Notes under the pieces: generated by a model
The model's database searches: none
Told to the model about the DNA's origin: nothing
Seen by the model: only the letters and a program-made list of their open reading frames with translations
Origin: Dehalococcoidia bacterium UBA2979
GTDB lineage: Bacteria > Chloroflexota > Dehalococcoidia > UBA2979
Length of the DNA: 19,310 bases
Reading direction: 5' to 3'
Assembly (NCBI GenBank): GCA_002348225.1
Contig: DEAP01000053.1
Location: forward strand, 1 to 19,310
Made by a program: the position numbers and the translations under genes
In this document: positions 16,310-19,310 of the stretch, in pieces
Numbering within the stretch: the stretch's first letter is position 1
Layout: each line of letters opens with the position of its first letter

Positions 16310-16432
16310 AACTTACGTGTAGTCCACCCACCATCACCTGTAACAGCGAGTTTCACCCTAGATACATACTCGCACTTAATGAGCGGCCAACAGAGCAAAG
16401 CTGCTGATTCGGTGGATGATTTAATCTCCTGA
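16310..16432 (+). pseudogene. Remnant of a tyrosine recombinase (integrase) C-terminus
   Basis: On the plus strand the translation contains NLRVV, then SFTLDTYSHLM, then KAADSVDDLI and a TGA at 16430-16432. This is the typical C-terminal end of XerC/phage-type tyrosine recombinases, in which TLDTYSH holds the nucleophilic tyrosine (codon 16367-16369). The preceding motif should read 'ERLGHS' and is degraded (HPPSP). Upstream of 16310 I find no other recombinase box (no catalytic Arg or H-x-x-R) in any plus-strand frame, so about 90% of the gene is gone. It runs toward tRNA-Lys, whose 3' end lies about 115 bases away. An integrase gene next to a tRNA 3' end is the usual layout of an integrated element. 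The open frame reaches back to 15974, but that earlier part is not recombinase-like. Confidence 0.65.
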
Positions 16433-16487
16433 ATACAGAAAGTTCTTTTGAAATTCATAGCAGATTGGTAGCAAATATCAAAAAGTA

Positions 16488-16512
16488 GGAACCCCCCAGA
16501 GATGGGGGTTTC
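16488..16512. terminator. Bidirectional Rho-independent terminator
   Basis: AACCCCC (16490-16496) pairs with GGGGGTT (16504-16510) around a 7-base loop; G16488/C16512 and a G-U pair extend the stem to 9. Plus-strand reading is followed by TCTCTTTTCC; minus-strand reading by TCCTACTTTTT. It lies just after tRNA-Lys on the minus strand and just after the recombinase remnant on the plus strand, so it can serve both. Confidence 0.8.
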
Positions 16513-16548
16513 TCTTTTCCCTTGCTACATAAGGGATTTATGGTCCAT

Positions 16549-16623
16549 TGGTGGGCCCGGTGGGGATCGAACCCACGACCAATGGGTTAAAAGCCCACTG
16601 CTCTACCACTGAGCTACAGGCCC
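16549..16623 (-). tRNA. tRNA-Lys (anticodon TTT)
   Basis: Read on the minus strand the gene folds as a complete cloverleaf. The acceptor stem is GGGCCTG/CGGGCCC with discriminator A, the D arm is GCTC-AGTGGTA-GAGC, and the anticodon arm is GTGGG-CTTTTAA-CCCAT. A five-base variable loop and T arm GTGGG-TTCGATC-CCCAC complete it. The loop CTTTTAA gives anticodon TTT, lysine. The CCA end is encoded (complement of 16549-16551). TATCAT (complement of 16630-16635) lies about 7 bases before the 5' end and could be the -10 element. The terminator at 16488-16512 follows it. Its 3' end faces the integrase remnant, as expected for a former attachment site. Confidence 0.97.
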
Positions 16624-16650
16624 AAAGAAATGATACATAAGAATTCGCCT

Positions 16651-16666
16651 ACAGGTGAGCACCTGT
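16651..16666. promoter_or_regulatory. Perfect 16-base palindrome, possible operator
   Basis: ACAGGTGAGCACCTGT is two perfect 7-base inverted half-sites (ACAGGTG/CACCTGT) around AG. The two-base centre is too short for an RNA hairpin loop, so a dimeric DNA-binding protein site is more likely. It lies 28-43 bases upstream of the tRNA-Lys 5' end, in the -35 zone, and 64 bases before the plus-strand gene at 16731. I do not recognise the regulator. Confidence 0.45.
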
Positions 16667-16730
16667 CGCACTTGGAGGAAAATCAAGATATCCTTTGCTT
16701 CCGTTTCACGGATAGGTTGGGGATAAAATT

Positions 16731-17300
16731 ATGTTGACTCAGACTCACAAAATAGTGCTCCGAACTTTAGCCAGTGTCATTGAAGAAGCCACTCAAGAAC
16801 CGACCGACTGGGCATTAATAGGCTCTAGTTCTCTCCAACTGCAAGGCATCAACGTCGAGTCAAACACCATTGAATTCATGACAACCAAGAACATAGCTTC
16901 GATTATCGGTGACATGCTTGGTGCCGAAATCAAAGAATCACAAAATTCACCGATAAAAGGACCACGTCTTCATCTTGAACGAGAAGGCATCTCTATTTAT
17001 ATATTCGGTGACCCTCAATTTGAAGGTGAGGAGGAAAATTTCCAACCTGTAAAGATTCCCTCACTTTGGACTGGTCTCAACAACGGGGCACTGGACGGCC
17101 ATCAGATCCCTTGTTCACCTCCGGAATGGGAGCTGATATTGGCAATTGCCTTGAACGCTACTGATCGAATAAATGAGATCCAGCAGTATCTATCAGAATT
17201 TGGTTACGACAGTCGGCTTGTCGTCAGGCTCCTGAGAGAAGGTCATGCGTCAGTTGCTACCGAAAACATAATCTGGTCTCTTCTCGAGGAGCAAGTCTAA
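16731..17300 (+). CDS. Nucleotidyltransferase-fold protein with degenerate active site
   Basis: This 189-residue protein resembles small stand-alone nucleotidyltransferase-fold proteins. The pattern is DWALIGSSSLQLQGI (26-40, the G-S turn at 31-32), a strand IEFMTT (47-52) where active members have 'D-x-D', then ISIYIFGD where they have 'VEIMGD'. A C-terminal helical region with SPPEWELILAIALNATDR ends it. The catalytic acids are missing or changed: the DxD pair aligns with T46 and E48, and the third acid with a tyrosine. The fold call is moderate; activity is doubtful. It could be a pseudoenzyme, an antitoxin-like binder, or an enzyme using other residues. The start has GGGGAT 6 bases upstream. 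It stands alone, between tRNA-Lys and a convergent hydrolase gene. Confidence 0.6.
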   Translation: MLTQTHKIVLRTLASVIEEATQEPTDWALIGSSSLQLQGINVESNTIEFMTTKNIASIIGDMLGAEIKESQNSPIKGPRLHLEREGISIYIFGDPQFEGEEENFQPVKIPSLWTGLNNGALDGHQIPCSPPEWELILAIALNATDRINEIQQYLSEFGYDSRLVVRLLREGHASVATENIIWSLLEEQV

Positions 17301-17324
17301 ATATCAGTTGAAGCTATCAACGCG

Positions 17325-18089
17325 CTAGTCAGCGTGGCTGGAAATAAATTTGAGAACTCTACTCCATGCGTCGGCTGACTGGTCGGAAAATTCCTCATAA
17401 TGCCTGTCAAAAAAAGAGTGAGGAGCACCATCATATATAACGATCTCGGACTCTACACCTTGCTGGTTGAGCTCTTGTTCGAAGTCAGAAACTATTTCCT
17501 TAGGAATGCCTTGATCTGCTCCGCCCATCAGGCCAAGAATAGGACAAGATATATCAGTGACTCGTTCCTGCACGCCAGGAGCATTTTGTGGAAACTCCGG
17601 CCGGTTGGGATGACCATAAAATCCTACTGCGCCTGCTAAATCAAGTCCGTTAGCTGCCTGATGCCAAGAGTTGGAGCCACCAAAACAAAATCCGAGTGTA
17701 AACACAGGTCGATCTGGATTCGACTTTCGAAGATAGGCCACCGCTGCCGCCACATCTGACCGTACTCCATTGAACGTTGACTGAGCCACGTGCTCCTGCC
17801 ACTCAAAATCAGCATCTCGTTTTTCGAGTCCAGCAGTGCGCCCAAAGTAATCTATTGCGAGCGCATCGATATTCTGATCCGCAAAACGAAGAGCAAGCTC
17901 TTCATAGAATCTGAACAGACCTCTCACATCAGGAAGCACCACCACCGAGGCCTCACGAGAACCATCGCCTTCGGCTAGAAAAGCTGAGAACTTATTTCCG
18001 TCCTCGGCTTCTAAGGTCAGGTCGGTGTGCTCCACACTACCTCCTGCTAGCCGCGCGATAGGTGGCTCCGCATCAAATGGAAAACACAT
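17325..18089 (-). CDS. Dienelactone hydrolase family protein
   Basis: This 254-residue alpha/beta hydrolase has the dienelactone-hydrolase triad in order: C135 in GFCFGGSN, D192 in MGGADQGIP and H224 in GAPHSFFDR. VVVLPDVRGLFRFYEELA (49-66) is the usual first strand and helix of the family, and the length matches. Members open dienelactones in chloroaromatic breakdown or hydrolyse other esters and lactones; a true dienelactone substrate is not implied here. The start is firm, with AAGGAG 6 bases before ATG 18089. It points away from groES, so the gap upstream holds promoters for both. No partner catabolic genes adjoin it. It is convergent with the nucleotidyltransferase-like gene, 24 bases apart. 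Confidence 0.92.
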   Translation of the reverse strand: MCFPFDAEPPIARLAGGSVEHTDLTLEAEDGNKFSAFLAEGDGSREASVVVLPDVRGLFRFYEELALRFADQNIDALAIDYFGRTAGLEKRDADFEWQEHVAQSTFNGVRSDVAAAVAYLRKSNPDRPVFTLGFCFGGSNSWHQAANGLDLAGAVGFYGHPNRPEFPQNAPGVQERVTDISCPILGLMGGADQGIPKEIVSDFEQELNQQGVESEIVIYDGAPHSFFDRHYEEFSDQSADAWSRVLKFISSHAD

Positions 18090-18193
18090 TGAAAACTCCT
18101 TAACACTTCGTTTTTAGCAATAGTTGCCTACCAGTCTAAATGACTATTTGAAATGCATACCGCAACAGACAACTGAAAAGTTTTCCGCGGGTG

Positions 18194-18220
18194 CTAGCAC
18201 TCTCCGCGGGAGAGTGCTAA
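18194..18220 (+). promoter_or_regulatory. CIRCE operator (HrcA site) of groESL
   Basis: CTAGCACTC (18194-18202), 9 bases, then GAGTGCTAA (18212-18220) match the CIRCE consensus TTAGCACTC-N9-GAGTGCTAA at 17 of 18 positions. HrcA binds this site and represses groESL until heat stress titrates GroEL. The spacer contains CCGCGG. A weak promoter-like pair, TTGTTC (18224-18229) and CATAAC (18246-18251) 16 bases apart, follows it. The remaining 18090-18426 gap holds the promoter of the divergent hydrolase gene and a long groES leader. Confidence 0.95.
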
Positions 18221-18353
18221 CATTTGTTCTGTTTGCGGTGGGTTGCATAACGAGTACTTTCGCGTTTGGCCAGAGTCTCGGTGTTTCAATTAACCAATTA
18301 CAGTAGTTGTTTGTCCACCTAACCGATGGCCATCAACTGTCTGGGTTCATTGC

Positions 18354-18365
18354 TTGCTTCGGCAG
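18354..18365 (+). other. Small UUCG-capped hairpin in the groES leader
   Basis: TTGC-TTCG-GCAG forms a 4-base stem closed by C(UUCG)G, a very stable tetraloop. It is enclosed by the inverted pair ATTGCTT (18349-18355) and AAGCAAT (18391-18397), although the outer and inner pairings partly compete. It lies 60-70 bases before groES. Function unknown; it may be chance or an mRNA-stability element. Confidence 0.3.
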
Positions 18366-18426
18366 CATTGGGCCTTTAAGAAATTAGGCAAAGCAATTTT
18401 AGGTAAGTGAACAAGGAGTGATCGAT

Positions 18427-18726
18427 ATGGCGACAAGTGTAGTTCCAGTGACAGACCACATTATTCTGAAGGCTGTAGAAGCGGAAGAAATAACCAGCAG
18501 TGGATTAATCATCCCTGACTCGGCAAAAGAGGCACCGCAGCACGGACACGTGGTTGCGGTTGGACCTGGTAAGCCTCTTGAAAGTGGTGAAGTTCAGACA
18601 TTTGATGACCTGAAGGCAGGCGATCGTGTGCTGTACCAAAAGTATACGGGTCAAGAAGTAGCTGTCGATTCCGAAGAGTACATAATCATTAGATTCCAAG
18701 ACGTACTCGCGAAGCTCGAAGACTAG
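18427..18726 (+). CDS. groES: Co-chaperonin GroES (Cpn10)
   Basis: This 99-residue protein has the size and landmarks of GroES: VPVTDHIILKAVEAEE, the mobile loop TSSGLIIPDSAKEAPQHG (23-40), VVAVGPGK, then LKAGDRVLYQKYTG and EEYIIIRFQDVLAKLE at the end. A heptamer of it caps the GroEL cage for protein folding in the cytoplasm. ATG 18427 is the start because AAGGAG (18413-18418) lies 8 bases before it; the in-frame GTG at 18418 overlaps that ribosome-binding site and would add three residues. It is controlled by the CIRCE operator about 210 bases upstream and is co-transcribed with groEL, 60 bases downstream. Confidence 0.97.
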   Translation: MATSVVPVTDHIILKAVEAEEITSSGLIIPDSAKEAPQHGHVVAVGPGKPLESGEVQTFDDLKAGDRVLYQKYTGQEVAVDSEEYIIIRFQDVLAKLED

Positions 18727-18786
18727 TCTTCTGGCTATCGGACCTGTTAACCAATAAAGCTTACTTAGATATTTGAGGAGCAAGAT

Positions 18787-19310
18787 ATGACTGCTAAGCG
18801 ACTTCGCTTCGATGAAGCAGCCCGACGTGAACTTCGGCATGGTGTGGACGTATTAGCCAACTCTGTGCGAGCCACTCTGGGGCCAAAAGGCCGCAACGTC
18901 GTGCTAGATAAAAACTATGGACCTGCGGTAATCACAAAGGATGGTGTGACTGTCGCACGAGAAATTGAGCTCACCGATAGATTCCACAACATGGGAGCTC
19001 AGCTGGTCAAGACCGTCGCTGTGCGAACCAATGATATAGCGGGCGATGGAACAACTACTGCAACTGTATTCGCTCAAGCTATGTTCCAAGAGGGAATGCG
19101 AAATATTGCGGCCGGGGCAAATCCCATGTACCTGCGAAGAGGTATGGAAGCTGCCACCCGCGCTGCAATTGGACATCTTGTCGGACAATCGGTGCCAGTC
19201 GAAGAAAAAGAAATGATTCAGGCCGTTGCCTCGATTTCTGCCAATGAGAAGCGCATTGGTGACCTAATCGGTGACGTCATGGAACAGGTCGGCAAAGACG
19301 GCGTCATCAC
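18787..19310 (+). CDS. groEL: Chaperonin GroEL (Cpn60), N-terminal part
   Basis: The gene runs off the right edge; 174 codons are visible, about a third of the usual 540 or so. The start ATG has GAGGAG 7 bases upstream. Seen are RATLGPKGRNVVLDK, ITKDGVTVAREIEL, and the ATP-site motif AGDGTTTAT, whose aspartate is the catalytic residue of the family. These are followed by AAGANPMYLRRGM, SISANE and a closing VGKDGVIT. This is the first part of the equatorial domain and the hinge. With GroES it forms the essential folding chamber. It belongs to the CIRCE-controlled groESL operon. No sequence oddity is visible in the available part. Confidence 0.97.
   Translation, partial: MTAKRLRFDEAARRELRHGVDVLANSVRATLGPKGRNVVLDKNYGPAVITKDGVTVAREIELTDRFHNMGAQLVKTVAVRTNDIAGDGTTTATVFAQAMFQEGMRNIAAGANPMYLRRGMEAATRAAIGHLVGQSVPVEEKEMIQAVASISANEKRIGDLIGDVMEQVGKDGVI

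Noticed and set aside
18124..18306. 60-codon open frame upstream of groES
   Set aside because: It runs through the CIRCE operator and probable promoter, has no ribosome-binding site and no recognisable protein pattern.
1..19310. CRISPR arrays, insertion sequences, rRNA genes
   Set aside because: No regular repeat array, transposase or rRNA sequence was seen anywhere in the window.

Overview
The window is ordinary bacterial chromosome of moderate base composition. It carries a fatty-acid/CoA metabolic cluster, then housekeeping genes, then the start of a groESL operon. The mix suggests a free-living aerobic heterotroph. The pieces are a B12-dependent ribonucleotide reductase with a Cys-rich tail, a single-chain biotin-dependent acyl-CoA carboxylase, ETF, tandem class III CoA-transferases, and groESL under a CIRCE operator. 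They would fit a Chloroflexota lineage (SAR202/Dehalococcoidia-like). That placement is inference from gene content only; no rRNA gene is present.

Layout. Positions 1-1783 (+): the end of etfB, etfA overlapping it by 8 bases, and a PHP-family metal-dependent phosphoesterase. Positions 1793-5179 (-): a single-chain acyl-CoA carboxylase (biotin carboxylase, biotinyl domain, carboxyltransferase), convergent with the PHP gene. Positions 5322-10947 (+), divergent from the carboxylase: a PaaG-like enoyl-CoA isomerase, two adjacent class III CoA-transferases, a TauE/SafE-type permease and an Xaa-Pro aminopeptidase. Positions 10944-15495 (-): nrdJ, whose stop codon overlaps that of the aminopeptidase, preceded by yaaA. 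Positions 15691-16666: an orphan gene, the decayed C-terminal end of a tyrosine recombinase, a bidirectional terminator, tRNA-Lys(TTT) and a perfect palindrome. Together these look like the scar of an element once integrated at the tRNA. Positions 16731-18089: a degenerate nucleotidyltransferase-like gene (+) and a dienelactone-hydrolase-family gene (-). Positions 18194-19310 (+): CIRCE operator, groES and the first 174 codons of groEL.

How the genes may work together (inference): the CoA-transferases activate a carboxylic acid, the isomerase shifts its double bond, the carboxylase adds CO2 to an acyl-CoA, ETF takes electrons from an acyl-CoA dehydrogenase not seen here, and the TauE/SafE permease moves an organic or sulfur-containing anion. 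The substrate cannot be read from the sequence. The least ordinary points are the recombinase remnant beside tRNA-Lys and a CoA-transferase pair in which only one partner keeps the catalytic aspartate. A nucleotidyltransferase-fold protein that has lost its catalytic acids, and an unexplained palindrome upstream of the tRNA, also stand out.
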